NCBI GenBank assembly: GCA_037349315.1
Contig: JBAIAC010000001.1
Location: 2,604,001-2,668,000, forward strand
Length of the DNA: 64,000 nucleotides
Source of the DNA: Chelydra serpentina
Lineage: Eukaryota; Chordata; Testudines; Chelydridae
Reading direction: 5' to 3'
Each line of letters opens with the position of its first letter. Within the stretch, counting starts at the first letter, position 1. The notes below the pieces were generated by a model that worked only from the letters and a program-made list of their open reading frames with translations, ran no database searches and was not told the origin of the DNA. Made by a program: the position numbers and the translations under genes. Shown in pieces: positions 32,813 to 45,066 of this stretch.

Positions 32813-33404
32813 TGTGACAAGGTATACCAGACCCTCTGAGGCCCTGCAACACCCAGCCCCAAAAAAGGCAGTTGAGAGGGTCTTCCAAGCTGCCTAGAGT
32901 GGCTGTGTGGAACACAGCCACATAGGGGCCCAGCAGCCTAGTATAAGAAGAGCTGCAGGGCCAGAGGCAGTTCAGTTCTGTGCTGGAGCTGTAGGAGTGT
33001 GGATGGTGGGTGGATGGCTGATGGAGCTACAGAACCTGGATAGGGCAATGCTGCCAGAAGCCAGGGAGAGCGAGAAGGAGCCGTGAGCTGGTTACTGGGA
33101 CTTCATCAGGACAAGGCCCTGAGGTAAGGGTGAAGCCTGCATGGGGCTATGGGGGAATGGCCCAGGGAATTAGAGAAGTTGGGCGACATAGTTAAAGGGA
33201 CACAGCAGATGGCTGTACCTACAGGGTCCCTGGGCCCAGGTCCCCGCCACCCCCGTTAGGTCTGGACACTGAGGTACCCCAGAGGGGGAACTGAACTTTG
33301 CCCAAGAGAACAAAGACATTGTCTCCATCTGAGAAAGAGAGAGAGTGCAGGCACACCCATTCTGCCAAGGAGGCACTCACGAGAGGTGAGTGTACCCTGT
33401 TACA
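32813..33404 (+). repeat. 3' LTR of the Gmr1-like Gypsy element
   Basis: Starts TGTGACAAGGTATACC and ends CCTGTTACA. Aligned with the 5' LTR it shares long blocks, such as GGGCCCAGCAGCCTAGT and AGAAGCCAGGGAGAGCGAGA. It is about 80 bp shorter because of internal deletions. Confidence 0.88.
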
Positions 33405-33479
33405 GAAATGTTTTAATGCTTCCCAAAGACGATGGCTTGGCAACACAGGGGACTGAATCATCAGTTTATGTGCAGAGCA

Positions 33480-33630
33480 AATGTATACTTAGTACTGTTC
33501 CTCTTCAGAGTGCTTCACAAACATGAACCAATTAATCTTCTGAACATCCCCATTGGATAGGTTAACAACCATTAGTCAATATTTTACAGAATAGTGAAAC
33601 AGAGGGGCCAGGGGATTTGCACAGGCCCCA
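33480..33630 (+). repeat. MIR-like SINE fragment
   Basis: AGAGTGCTTCACAAACATGA, a CATCCCCATTGGATAGG-like segment and a TTTTACAGAATAGTGAAACAGAGG-type block are in the order of the MIR/CORE repeat at 27.6 kb. Strongly diverged. Confidence 0.45.
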
Positions 33631-35652
33631 GAAGAAGACTAAATCATAGCTGGGAGTATGAGAAGGGAGTTATGGACTTCCACTTTTTTGCTCATACCTC
33701 AGCTACGGCAGTACTAGCATTCTTAATTCCCACCAGCAGGGACTATCTTGAGGGGAAGGCAGTGAGTCAGTTTTTCATGGACAGTGCAGGGGAGATGGAC
33801 CCATATGGATTTTTATTTATTAGAATTAAACTTTATTAAAAGAAAACAGTCTCTCCCTCCTCTTCTTCCTGCATCCCCCTCTTTGCTTTGCCTCTCCCTG
33901 TCCCTTTTCTGATCTTTCCCGACAACTTCCTTTATCTCTGTTGATGCAAGGCTTTTCCTATTTTTGTGTCTGTTTCTCCCAGAGTCTATTGCTCCTTTCC
34001 CTCGATTGCCCTACACTGTCTTCCATACTCCGTCCTCAGTTTGCTCTTCTGATAATCTCTTGTTCTTTCCCTCACTTTAATTCCATTCCTTCTCTCATGC
34101 ATTATTCCCTGCTTCCCATACCACATGTATACACCTAGTCTCTCCAATTCACAAAATTCCCTCCCTCCCATTCACATACAGCTGCATGTGCCAGTGCTTT
34201 CTCCCTTGGGACACATACACAGGCGTGCACTTCCAGCCCAAACAGTGACACTGACTCCCATTACACATACATAGGAGAACATATGCATGCTTGCACACAG
34301 ACACACATGGGAGTTCTCCCCTGCATTGCAGCCCCTTTGTACTGGCTAAATCAGTACAGAGGCCTCCATGGAGAATGGCCATGTGGCAGAAGGTTCTTAC
34401 GGAAGTTGGCTTTATGCCTTTCCATTCACGGGCCCTATTTAGGAAGGTATTCCAGACCAAGAGGTATAGAGAGGGGTCCTGCCTCCTGGTTATTCTGCAG
34501 TACTGCAGTGCCCCATAGAAGCCACCGCAGAGAGGCACTACCCTCACCCATACTGAGGATGGGAAGCTTGGTTTTTGAATAAGGGGTTCAGAAGCACTGT
34601 TCACCCTTTAACACCTTAAAGATGGGACTACTGTATAGAACCTTGCACTTTCTTCTGCAAGCAAAGCTGACAGTATGATTTTATCATTTACAAACACAAA
34701 TCAGGGGTGAAGCTTTCAAGTATATATTTGTATCCAGGCTCCACTCCAAAGGTTTCTCTGAAATGTCCTCAAGAGGAACCTTTCTTAATAAAAATGGATG
34801 CCACAACATCAAAGCCTTGCTTTATTTTAATTTGTTTTAAAAAGATTAAAAGAATACTTCAGTGTACCACACCCATCCTGCTATGTCCTTTATATGATCT
34901 ACTTAAGAAAAATAAGAAAGATGAACTATCACAGTCCAGAACATTTTTTCCCCCCATTCAGCTGTTTTTTCACCCACATCACTTTAATCAAAACCAGTTC
35001 TCTTGTGAGGATGTCTGCTTTACTCTGGACACATCAAGCTCCAGTACATGATCCGCTGCAAATTGCTTTAACCAGAGAATCAGAGACGTGGCCACAGCAG
35101 TTTTTTTTAGCATGCATTAGGTGCTTAAAAGTCAGGTATTGACTGCATGAAAGGCAACCCCCCGCCACTCAATACACAGCTTGTAGATAGTGTGAATTTA
35201 GCCTCTCTCTCATCTCACACACATGCAAAACACACCCCAATCCAAAAAATCTGCACCCAAAGAGAAATTATAGGAGTACATTTCCCCCTAGTACTGTAAG
35301 GGAGACATTAACATAACCTCCCAGAATTTCTTATGGAGTTTGTGCTCCAGCTGGAGCACAATAAGTGGTAAGAATTGAGATTATGCCTATGTTTGAGAGT
35401 GCATAGATATTCCACATTAACGCAGTTAAGGATGGGATTAGCTGTATACAAAGAGAACTAGGCAGAGAACCTGCCCCAGCCTGGAGAAGCTGTGCTACCT
35501 GCCCTCTGGAGGTTATGGGGAGTCATGCTTAGACCCAGGGAGGCCACAGGGTCAGGATGTAAACCCAAACTGGAATCAGGAAACAAGGAGAAACTGGGAA
35601 TGTGACTGTCTTGCTGGCACACTAAAAAGAGTGTGTTACTTACCAGAGACTA
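33631..35652. other. Non-coding stretch, nothing recognised
   Basis: Pyrimidine-rich section around 33845-34150. The overlapping frames of up to 151 codons at 34149-34604 show no recognisable domain on either strand. Confidence 0.4.
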
Positions 35653-35922
35653 GGGGCTTGTCTACATGAACATTTAGTTCACAAGAAGCTGGGGTGTGAA
35701 TCTGCCCACACGAGCTGGTGGTGTACGAATCGTCCATGTGGACCCTGCTGACCTGCTCCAACAATTCCACGGGGCACTTTGATATAGTCCCATTTCCAAG
35801 CACAAATCAAAGAACACTAAGGAACTGTTAGTGGATGTCAGCAGGCTGCACATGGACAGTTAATGAACCGCAGGCTAATGCAAGGCAGATTCATACCCCA
35901 GCTTGCTGTTCAAGACAAGTCC
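35653..35922. mobile_element. MITE with long inverted repeats
   Basis: The left end GGGGCTTGTCTACATGAACA and AGCTGGGGTGTGAATCT are mirrored at the right end (reverse complement GGACTTGTCTTGAACAGCA and AGCTGGGGTATGAATCTG). GTCTACA recalls the Harbinger-type ends elsewhere in the window. Non-coding. Confidence 0.6.
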
Positions 35923-36458
35923 TGACTTAAAGGCTGTTTATTTCTCTCCTCCTACCAGTCTAGCTGAAGAAATTTGTTCTTGGTTTAGCATTTTACTCTT
36001 TTTGAACCAGGCTGAGGAAAAGCCATAGTTTAGACTCTGTACTTCGGAGCAGGATCCAGAACTCTGTGCAGAAGGCTGAATACTTGAAAGTGGTGGAAAT
36101 GCAACATTCCCGCCCCTCCCACTCTTCTCTTTGTTTTTGTCTGTTTGCTGATAAGGAGGCCATAGCTTCACTTACAACAGTTCTAAATTTTACTCCAGTT
36201 TCAGCAAAGCTTCTGATTTGCACCAAAAGGCTCCATTAGCAATTGTGAGTGAATTTAGTTGCCACGAAAGTGAACCACTAACAAGCACTGGCTTAAAGCA
36301 GGCAGAGCATGCCCAAAAGGTGGTATGGGGGGTGCCCTATAAACTTCTGCCAATGTAACTCAATCCTGATCCCCAGCACCCATTCCAGGCTTTTGGCCTA
36401 GTTCCCAAAGGGAAATGCAGGGCAAAGTCTGCAACACTCCAAGAATTTCAGCTCATTG

Positions 36459-36548
36459 AGTAAAAAGAAAAGGAATACTTGTGGCACCTTAGAGACTAAC
36501 ACATTTATTTCAGCATAAGCTTTCGTGGGCAACAGCTCACCTCATCAT
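36459..36548. repeat. Penelope-like element terminal fragment
   Basis: It contains CTTGTGGCACCTTAGAGACT, AACACATTTATTTCAGCATA and AGCTTTCGTGGGC, matching the ends of the Penelope-like copies at 2.6-4.3 and 45.0 kb. Confidence 0.75.
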
Positions 36549-36693
36549 TGAGTATGCCTTCCAAAAAAGGCAAGGTTTAGGAAAATCTGGACCTACAAGC
36601 AAAGATCTGGACGCATGTTACAGCACTGGTCTAACTAAAGCAATATAGTGTGCACTAACAAATTACTGTGTATTTATATATATATATGCCTAT

Positions 36694-36878
36694 CTCATAG
36701 AACTGGAAGGACCTTGAAAGGTCATCGAGTCCAGTCCCCTGCCTTCACTAGCAGGATTAAGTACTGTCCCCTGACAGATTTTTTTGCCCCAGATCCCTAA
36801 ATGGCCCCCTCAAGGATTGAACTCACAACCCTGGGTTTAGCAGGCCAATGCTCAAACCACTGAGCTATCCCTCCCCCC
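36694..36878 (-). mobile_element. tRNA-derived SINE
   Basis: The same tRNA-like head as the copy at 10.2 kb (reverse complement of CCACTGAGCTATCCCTCCCC and GGATTGAACTCACAACCC). The middle differs: a GGATTAAGTACTGTCCCCTG and ACAGATTTTTTTGCCCC block replaces the usual linker, so this is a distinct subfamily. Confidence 0.85.
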
Positions 36879-37843
36879 ATGGATTTGTATATCCATGTAC
36901 AACTGTGATGCCTTTTTTGGAAGGAGTGCCCTGTACTGGGTCTGTTTTTGTGCAGGATCCCATTGCAAACAAGCTGAAATGCTTTGGCTTCATATCATAT
37001 CCTAGATACATTTTTGCTTAAATACACAATTCATGATAGTTGCTATCAACATATATTTAAATATGATCAAGGGCTGTATCTGTGCTACCCAGGTATGGAA
37101 GAAGCAAAGAAGTCCTAACAGACTAAATCCTCATTGGGATCCTTATTGGCATTGCTCAAAACTGAAATATTCATGGTATCTTTCCTTGCCTGTAACATAT
37201 TGACTAGTACCAATTTTAAAATACAAAGTGCAGCATTTGAAGGCTTATTAGTTTAAGAAGAGTATTAGCAGACTTGTGTTTAGTAAATTAAGAAATCTAG
37301 TCTTATTTTCTGTATGATTGATCACAGCATGTGATTGTGGCACTTTTCATGGGAAATCAGAGTCTGAAGTCTTTAAGGAGAAAGTAACAGAGCAACATGT
37401 TTGCAGTATCACAAGGAGCAGATGGTATTAATCCAAGAATTCTTCTTATGGAAATAAGATGTGACACTGTGGGAGATACGAGTCAAGAGATGAAATAGAG
37501 GCAGAGCCAACCCTGATATCCTCGATCAAGCAGAAAACTCCCAATAACTTTTAACTGACCACCGTATTTGTGATTGGTCCAAATAAGGATGAAGATTAGA
37601 TTCTGATTCTTGCTCACATACTTAGACTAAAACAATTAAGCACATACCAGTTTGGAAAAGAACACTGAAGGAGGCAGTTCCAGAGGAGAGGTGAGCAGGG
37701 ATTATCCTTTGAAACAGGTTGGATGACAGTATGTATACATATATGATCAATTCTCTGTAACTATGAGGAGCAGGGCTTGCAGGCATCAGCCTTTCCTGTT
37801 TTCTATGTTTTTGTGTGCAGAGATTTAAAACTAGGGAGGGTCA
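36879..37843. other. Non-coding stretch, nothing recognised
   Basis: AT-rich, no supported feature. Confidence 0.45.
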
Positions 37844-37844
37844 C

Positions 37845-38822
37845 TAGGGTTGCCAACTTTCTATTGGCACAAAACTGAACAGCCTAGCCCCACCCCTTCT
37901 CCAAGACCATGCCCCTTCCCAAAGCCCCACCCCCACTCTCTATATTCTCCCTTTCCTTGGTGGCTCGCTCTCCCCCACCCTTACTCACTTTCACTGGCAT
38001 AGGGTAGGGGTGTGGGTGGGGGTGAGAGCTCTAAATGGAGGTATGGGTTCTGGGTGGGACCAGAAATGAGGGGTTTGGGGTTCAGGAGGAGGCTCCAGGC
38101 TGGGGTGTGGGGCTGAGGGATTCAGAACATGGAAGGGGGCTGCAGGTTGAGGCAGAGGTTTGGGGTGTGGGAGGGGTGAGGACTCTGGGTTGGGGGCAGG
38201 GATGAGGGGTGCAGGAGGGGGCTCCAGGTTTGGGGGGGCTCAGGACTGGGGATTGGGGTGCAGGAGGAGGTACGGACTCTGGGGTGGGCCCTGGGATGAG
38301 GGGTTTGGGGTGTGGGCTTACCTCGGGCAGCTCCAGGTCAGTGGCGTAGCAGGGCTAAGGCAGGCTGCCTGCCTGTCCTTCGGCACCGCACTGTGCCCCG
38401 GAAGTAGCCAGTAGGTTTGGCTCCTATGCGGGGAGTAGGGGGCAGGAGGCTTTGCGTGCACTGCTCTTGCCCCTCCAGCTTCTAGCCAATGGGCGTCCAG
38501 AGCAGGTGCTCGGGGCAGGGGGCAGCGCATGGACACTCGCAGCCCCCCGCCTAGGAGCCGGACCTGCTGGCCGCTTCCTGGGCACGGCACGGTGCCCCAG
38601 GACAGGTATTGGCTAGCCTGCTTTAGCTCCACAGCACCACCAACCGGACCTTTAACAGGTCCCACATAGGTGAGAGGATTATTCCAGGAGTGGGTGGGTG
38701 AGATTCTGTGGCCTGCATTGTGCAGGAGGTCAGACTAGATGATCATAATGGTCCCTTCTGACCTTAAAGTCTATGATTCTATGAGGTTCCTTTTTTGAAA
38801 ACCGGACACCTGGTCACCCTAG
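37845..38822. repeat. GC-rich repeat with TAGGGT...ACCCTA ends, interrupted by CR1
   Basis: Starts TAGGGTTGCCAACTTTCTA and ends CCGGACACCTGGTCACCCTA. The ends are imperfect inverted repeats (TAGGGTTGCC and TAGGGTGACC). The interior is low-complexity G-rich sequence with CCAATGGGCG. A CR1 3' end is inserted at about 38671-38782. Related copies are at 43.7 and 47.7 kb. Probably a non-autonomous DNA transposon. The frames inside are not genes. Confidence 0.6.
38671..38782 (+). mobile_element. CR1 LINE 3' end fragment
   Basis: It contains CAGGAGTGGGTGGGTGAG, CATTGTGCAGGAGGTCAGAC, TGATCATAATGGTCCCTTCT and the tail AAGTCTATGATTCTATG, the same subfamily as the 6.5-kb copy. It lies inside the GC-rich repeat. 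Confidence 0.9.
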
Positions 38823-41800
38823 ATGGGTCCCAGTTAAATTTGTAGAGTTAGCTGAAGTTCTTTTGCACATAAAGTTCCTTTTGTTGGAAAGGAAAAAAAA
38901 AGACTTTTTTTCAAAAGTAAAACTTTGTGAAAAAAAACTTTTATACTGAAATTTTCCCAGTTTTTGACCAGCTGTAAAAAATCTGGATCTAGATTATGAA
39001 CACTTTGAAACTAGAGGGTGTCTTGATCTGGAGGTTTAGTTTGGTCCACTGTAGGAAAATTCTGAAATCCGGATCCTTTATTATCTCTACTGGTGTTTTG
39101 GTTCAGGCCCCTCATTTATTACAAACACACAGATCATTTGCTTTGGAACATGTGCACAGTACATGACATTAATTTGATTATGAAAATACTATATGAAACA
39201 ACCACCAAATATTTAAAAAAAATAGAAATATTTATAGCTGCCTCCCCAAACAAAATATAAAGTGCCAGCCCTGAATACACTTCAGCAATCAAATATAGTA
39301 TAAATGCAGAGATTTTTGGCAGGCCACATGCCATCCCAGAGGTGGGAGAACAGTGCAAGACACCGATCACCACTATTAGCTTCTGTTCAGTCTCTGGTTA
39401 AATGGCTGGCATGAATTATGTGGGTTTTGTGCTCATAAATAGCACATAAGATATCCTATCATTGTTGTGGCTGAATTATAGATAAACAGTGAAGGGTGAA
39501 TAATACCCTTAGAATAACAGAACAAACACGTGACAAATGTTAATTACATTGTTTAATGCACTACTAGAAGGTGCTCAGATACTATGATGATGAACACTGT
39601 ATAGGAACCTATATACAACTGTAGAATGGCCTTCATTTTTCCCAGGAGCTACCAGAAGCCTTTCACATATCTGACTTCTTTCTTTTAAATCTTCAGGGAC
39701 ATAATATTGAACATTTGACAGAAAATTAAGTTTAAATCCATAAGTGGTTTCCATTGTGATCCAATCTGAGGTAGATTTCATAAAGTTTTATGGCAAGCAG
39801 TGGCCTTGCCAGCAGATATACAACTCCCTCAGCTCCAGCAGAAATAAGAGGTTGACAATATTCTGGCTAAAACTCCAGCAAAATACCAATTATAATTCAA
39901 GTGCAGTGTAAATTATTTCATATTCAGACAGGAAGAATTGATTTTCCCAACAGTGCCACTTACATCCAATAACTATTACAGTGCAAGACAACAAAAATGA
40001 TGAAAAAAAACCAAACAGATGGGCTGGAGATCAGTAGCTTATCTGGGCTGCTCACCTGGAAGACAGTTAGTAAAACATACTATTCCGTATTGAGTATTAT
40101 GATATTTGGAACTTCCCCTTCCCGCCCCAATATTTCTTATTAGAATTTCAAAATAGAAACAAAAAAACCCACAAAAAACCCACACACGTTACCAGCAGGA
40201 ATAGAAATGTAGAGCTGTAAATCTTGCCATTCTAAGGAAGGTTGTTTAATTAAAAAAAGCAAGAACTTGCTGGGACAGAGAATAATTAAAGGGGTCTAAT
40301 TTGTATAAGAATTTAGCTTTCTCTAATGTTTTCTTCAGCCTATAGACATAACCATTGATGACTCATGTGAGAACAATGCTGGCACAACTCAGCCTCTTGT
40401 GTTAGCCTAGATGTCGGTGCTGATTACCAAACATTAAGATAATACAGTAAAAGTTATAGCCCTCTATTAGGGCCTGATCCAAATAGAATCAATAGGAGAC
40501 CTTGCCTTGAATGCAATACATTTTGGATAAATTCCATGCATTGTATGCAAGCTTGAATAATAGACATGGAGCTTAGCCATTTAATGACATAATGATAAAC
40601 CTTTTTACCTAAACATCCTGAGATGGAATATTTGAACTTGTAATATCACTTTATATCAACAGTTTATACCAAAAACTGTTGACCTTACATTCTTATTGGA
40701 CTGTATCCACAATCAGCAAATGAACTGTACATTAGGTACTGTACATCTTATCTAACTGATAGTCTTTGGTGCAAAAGGCTCATACTCAACTGGGCCTCGT
40801 TTTGCATTGGGAATTCTGGTTTTTCATTAATTCCTGCAAAAAGGAAAGGCTGTGACACTACCATTCTTGAAATTTCTTTGTGAAGTTTCATGTATATACA
40901 CATTTCAAGAAACAAACTTCCTTCAGAGATGTTATTACCATGTCTGAATTTCTGCCTCTAGTTATGCTCTCATTATGTAGGGATATATTTTTGCCCTGTT
41001 TTGTGAGGTGAATAGTTTGCTCATGAGTTAAATGATTAGCTGGATTTGCAAAAAGAATGAGAAAGCTGTGGATTTTTGTAGTTGATTACTCACTTGAGAA
41101 AACGTACTGTCTAGGTTAGTATCTAAAGTTTTCTGAATACATTAAGTAGAATTAATTTATCATCTCTGAACTGTCGGGGTAGTCTTAGTGCTCAGCAATT
41201 CAGTACCTTTATCTAAGTTTCTTTTTTATTTTACAGCTATGTGCAATTTGTTGCTGGAAATACCTTGGTCAAATGGTAGCTACAGTAAATATTACTGGAG
41301 AAGGTCATTCCGTCTCTGACTATCTCAAAAGAAAACAAGCTATACTTTGCTGTACTAAGAAACTGAACATAGCACTGTGAGTCTGTCACTTATAAAGGAT
41401 GTTTATTTCCTAGTGTCTTGCTTATCACACTGCAGTGTTTAAGAAATTGTTACTACTGCAGCAGTTCAGTAGTCTTATTGTGTGAGTGCCATTTTTATTA
41501 CAATTCACCAACCCAATATTTAGGTCACCTGTTCTGAATTATTTAAGACTAATAGTACTCAGATGAAACACTGAAGTAAAGAATAGAAAGAGAATAACTG
41601 AATTGTCTAAGCTGGCTTTGTAGGTGTTCTTTTAATCTTTATACTTCTCCATTGCTCTCCTTCATTCAAGGTCAACCCTACAAATACACAGACTGTATCT
41701 GCCAACCCATTTCTGCTGGCAAAGCTAGCACCTGATGTAATGAGTATTACTGTTTCAGTATTTGGAATGGGGGTAGGGAGAGAACAGGGCTTATTGGTTG

Positions 41801-43663
41801 ATTTGGCACCTTTTTGATAGCGTGTTTGAAGTAACCATCATCTTAATTTAAGACTGAGTTTTTAAATGAGTGACAAAGAAAAAACAAACAAACAAGAATT
41901 CCAGGATTAATGCACCAGCTGAATGTATCTTGGAAATGTGTGGTGTTAATCTGATCGGTACGAGAGGTGTGTCTATGAATTCAATACAAAGCTACATTAT
42001 ATAAAAAGAGGGACTTGTGAGCTGCCTTGACCTTATACTTTGACAGTGGCTGCAGTGATGCAGTAAAGCCAAAACCCTACTTGGAAGGACCATATTTAGG
42101 CCAGCGTGAAGTCTGAGTGCCCTGCCTTCATGTGATTCTACAGCGTGCATACGCAAGAATAGCATTTACTGTACAGAAAATTAAGGCCTGATCCAAAGCC
42201 CATTGAAGTCAACTTGTAAGCAGAAGGGATTGAGAATTTCATCTATTGCTCATAGATGTTTGATACCAGCATGTTGTGGTTTAGGATAGTTTCCAAAATG
42301 AGCATGGTGGAGGCACTAAAGCGAAAGAGTGAAGCGCTGGCAGTAAAAAGAAAAAAGACCCCCATCTCTCCAAAGTAAATGTTAACAAGCACTCCATGGA
42401 CTGTAGAAAATCTTCAAGGAGACTCCCTGGTGGAGCTTTAAGCACCCCCTGCCTTATTCCCTATTTCTGCTGATAACTGCCACTGCGTTCCTTCAACTTG
42501 GAGGACATTAAGCAGCTGAATCTATACCTAGAACCAAGGCCATTCCTTGGCAGCCTGAAGGGGAAAAAAGATTCAAAACCTTGAACAAAAATGTGGCCTC
42601 CCTGTTTCCCAGCGCGTGAAAGCATTTCTCCAAGACTGTGTTCATGTCTCTGCCAGGCAAACATAATGGAAAGCATAAAGTGTTGGGATCCCACAATCCT
42701 TAAACTACAGGGCAGTCCCCTTCCATACCATGCCAAACTATTGATTGATAGGCATTTCAATGAGACTGAGTGTTGAGGTTTCACTCTATTTCTGTAAAGC
42801 ACCCAAACCAAGTCTCTGGATCCAAAGACCCACTAACTCTGCAGGTGAGGTGTTCAAAAACCCAATCTAAATTGTGCAGATTGGTCCCATATATGTTTCT
42901 TTGCACACATGCACGTGTAAAACAGCAGTAGCTGGTGTAAGAGTGATGTGAGCCAGAGAAAAATTATACTTACGTTATATAAATATACTGTAGATATCTA
43001 TTTCCATACAGTTCATCTATTTATGAAGGGATATAGCAGAGGAGAGAGAGGCACAGAAAGAGAAAAGCTAAATGTATGTAAAAGTATCTCCTATACAATG
43101 GCTAAATTCGTCAACTTAGTAAGCTATCTGCAGTCTTAGTGACCATAATTGATCTATCAGTTATCTGTAATTGAAATGCCTGCAAAAAATCTCTGCCTCA
43201 GCGGTCTTTAAATTTACTAACTGTAACAGTACTCTGAAATGTTGCTCTTCTAATAAAATGACAGAAGCTGATAAAAGAAAAAGTATAGAAATGAAGAAGG
43301 TGGAAAAGGTGATGATGCAGAAGTATCATGTCAAAAATAAATTTTAGGAAAAAAGACCAGAAGAATATATGCATCACTTGGACATTACAAATTTAATCTA
43401 TGACTTTGTACTATATTATTTAGGATACACAAGACAGCAGGTATGCATTCCATGCTGCTAAGTGTAAAGGTTTTCTATGATGAGAAAAGTTATTATAAAA
43501 GGCATATGAAGGTACAAGAGGTACTTTAAAAAGCCCTACAAATATATTGCAAAAGGAGTGTAGACTAGAGATTAGTGCACTGACTGGGTTTTTGTTTCAC
43601 CTCTTCCATTGATTGATCTGTGATTGTGTGTGTTCCCTCTTAAAAGTCATTTCTCCTTTGACT
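38823..43663. other. Long unrecognised intronic stretch
   Basis: About 4.8 kb without an identifiable repeat or gene, the longest such stretch in the window and therefore the best place to look for conserved intronic elements. One exon-like segment at 41237-41376 is listed separately. Short frames (up to 116 codons, 42461-42811) show nothing recognisable. Confidence 0.45.
41237..41376 (+). other. Exon-like segment on the strand opposite FSHR
   Basis: 140 bp bounded by a strong acceptor (T-rich tract, TTTTACAG ending at 41236) and a consensus donor GTGAGT starting at 41377. One frame is open across the whole segment (begins LCAICCWKYLGQ). No family is recognised. It could be an exon of an antisense or lncRNA transcript, or chance. 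Confidence 0.25.
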
Positions 43664-44250
43664 GTAGGGTGACCAGGTGTCCAGTTTTCAACTGAAACAT
43701 CTGGTCGAAAAGGGATCTTAGCAGTGCTGACCGGGCCATTGACTGTTCGGTTGGTGGCACCACGCAGAGGGACTGGCAGGCTCCTGGGAAGCAGCTGGAA
43801 TGTCCTCCTCCGGCTCCTACGCATAGGGGAAGCCAGGGGACTCCACATGCTGCCCCTGTCCACAGTCACCACCCCTGCACCTCCCATTGGCCATGGTTCC
43901 CAGCCAATGGGCGCTGCGGGAGTGGTGCTTGGGGCAGGGGCAGCTTGCAGAACCCCCTGGCTTCCCCTACACATAGGAGCCAGGGGGAGGACATGCCACG
44001 GCTTCCAGGAGCCACCTGAGGTAAGCACCTCCTGGAGCCTGCACCCGTCACCCCCTCCCATGCCCCAACCCCCTGCCCTAGCCCTGATCCCACCTGCTGC
44101 CCTCCAAACCCCTCAGTCCCATCCTGGAGCACCCTCTTACACCACAAACCCCTCATCTCCAGCCTGGAGCAACCCTCATCTGCAGCCCCACACCAGAGTG
44201 CGCACCCCTAGACAGAGCCCTCACTCCCCCCACACTCTCACTCTCCTTGG
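43664..44250. repeat. GC-rich repeat, inverted copy of the TAGGGT family
   Basis: Starts TAGGGTGACCAGGTGTCCAG, the reverse complement of the right end of the 37.8-kb copy, and has the CTCCCATTGG...CCAATGGG block (43881-43909). The far end is lost where Penelope-like sequence begins. The frames of 100-200 codons across it are low-complexity and opposed on both strands, so not genes. Confidence 0.55.
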
Positions 44251-45066
44251 GAGGCAGGCTAGTCCTTGCTTACAGACAGCCCCCAAACCTGAACCAAATA
44301 CTCACCAGCAACTACACACCACACCACAGAAACACTAACCCAGGAATCAATCCCTATAACAAACCTTGTTGCCTACTCTGTCCCCATATCTACTCTAGTG
44401 ACACCATCAGAGGATCCAACCACATGAGCCACACCATCAGGGGTTCATTCACATGCACATCTACTAATATGATTTATGCCATCATGTGCCAGCAATGCCA
44501 TGTACATTGGCCAAATTGGACAGTCTCTAAGTAAAAGAATAAATAGACACAAATCAGACATCACGAATGGTAACATAAAAACCAGTAGGAGAGCACTTCA
44601 ATCTCCCTGGACATTCAATAGCAGATTTAAAAGTAGCCATCCTTCAACAAAAAAACTTCAAAAACAGACTTCAAAGAGAAACTGCAGAGCTACAGTTCAT
44701 TTGCAAATTTAACACCATTAATTTGGGCTTGAATAGGGACTGGGAGTGGCTGGCTCACTACAAAAGGAATTTTCCCTCTCTTGTTATTGATACCTCCTCA
44801 CCAATTATTGGGAGTGGACCACATCTACCCTGACTGAATTGGCCTTGTTAACACTGGTTCTCCACTTGTAAGGTAACTCCCTTCTCTTCATGTGTCAGTA
44901 TATTGATGCCTGCATCTGTAATTTTCACTCCATGCATCTGAGGATGTGTGTGTGGGGGGGGTTACCCATGTAAGCTTATGCCCAAATAAATCGGTTAGTC
45001 TTTAAGGTGCCACCGGACTCCTCATTGTTTTTGTGGATACAGACTAACACGGCTACCCCTCTGATA
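44250..45066 (+). mobile_element. Penelope-like element, second copy
   Basis: Plus-strand GIY-YIG endonuclease remnant followed by a 3' region with GGGAGTGGCTGGCTCACTAC, a CTCCATGCATCTGAGGA block, AGCTTATGCCCAAATAAAT, TTTAAGGTGCCACCGGACTC and the final ACAGACTAACACGGCTACCC. The 3' end matches the ends of the copies at 2.6 and 36.5 kb. 5'-truncated, with no reverse transcriptase. Confidence 0.8.
44262..44712 (+). pseudogene. GIY-YIG endonuclease fragment of PLE, second copy
   Basis: Frame 1 (to 44534) has NPYNKPCCLLCPHI, SFTCTSTNMIYAIMCQQC. Frame 2 (from 44476) has MYIGQIGQSLSKRINRHKSD, with the YIG half of the GIY-YIG signature. The frames break at the same place as in the 4.0-kb copy, immediately after CQQC (about 44485-44505). 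Confidence 0.78.

Larger units (their letters stand above)
28384..33404 (+). mobile_element. Gypsy LTR retrotransposon, Gmr1-like, degraded
   Basis: Two related LTRs (28384-29057 and 32813-33404) flank a broken coding region. A primer-binding-site candidate TGGTACCAGAAGTGCAG begins at 29059, two bases after the 5' LTR. A purine tract GCGGGGGAAGG precedes the 3' LTR. Domain remnants run gag, integrase, reverse transcriptase, RNase H. The integrase lies before the RT, as in Gmr1-like Gypsy elements and unlike ordinary Gypsy. No protease is visible. The element is interrupted by a hAT foldback (30243-30577) and a CR1 (31416-31649). No matching target duplication was found. All coding parts carry stops and frameshifts. 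Confidence 0.88.

Noticed and set aside
34149..34604. 151-codon minus-strand frame
   Set aside because: No domain, signal or repeat match, and opposed by a 99-codon frame on the other strand; likely chance.
39575..39781. 68-codon minus-strand frame considered as a further FSHR exon
   Set aside because: It lacks leucine-rich-repeat spacing and any FSHR-like block, and no splice sites fit.
43597..44338. 204-codon and 154-codon opposed frames
   Set aside because: They lie in an inverted GC-rich repeat and run into Penelope-like sequence. The proline-rich translations have no domain.
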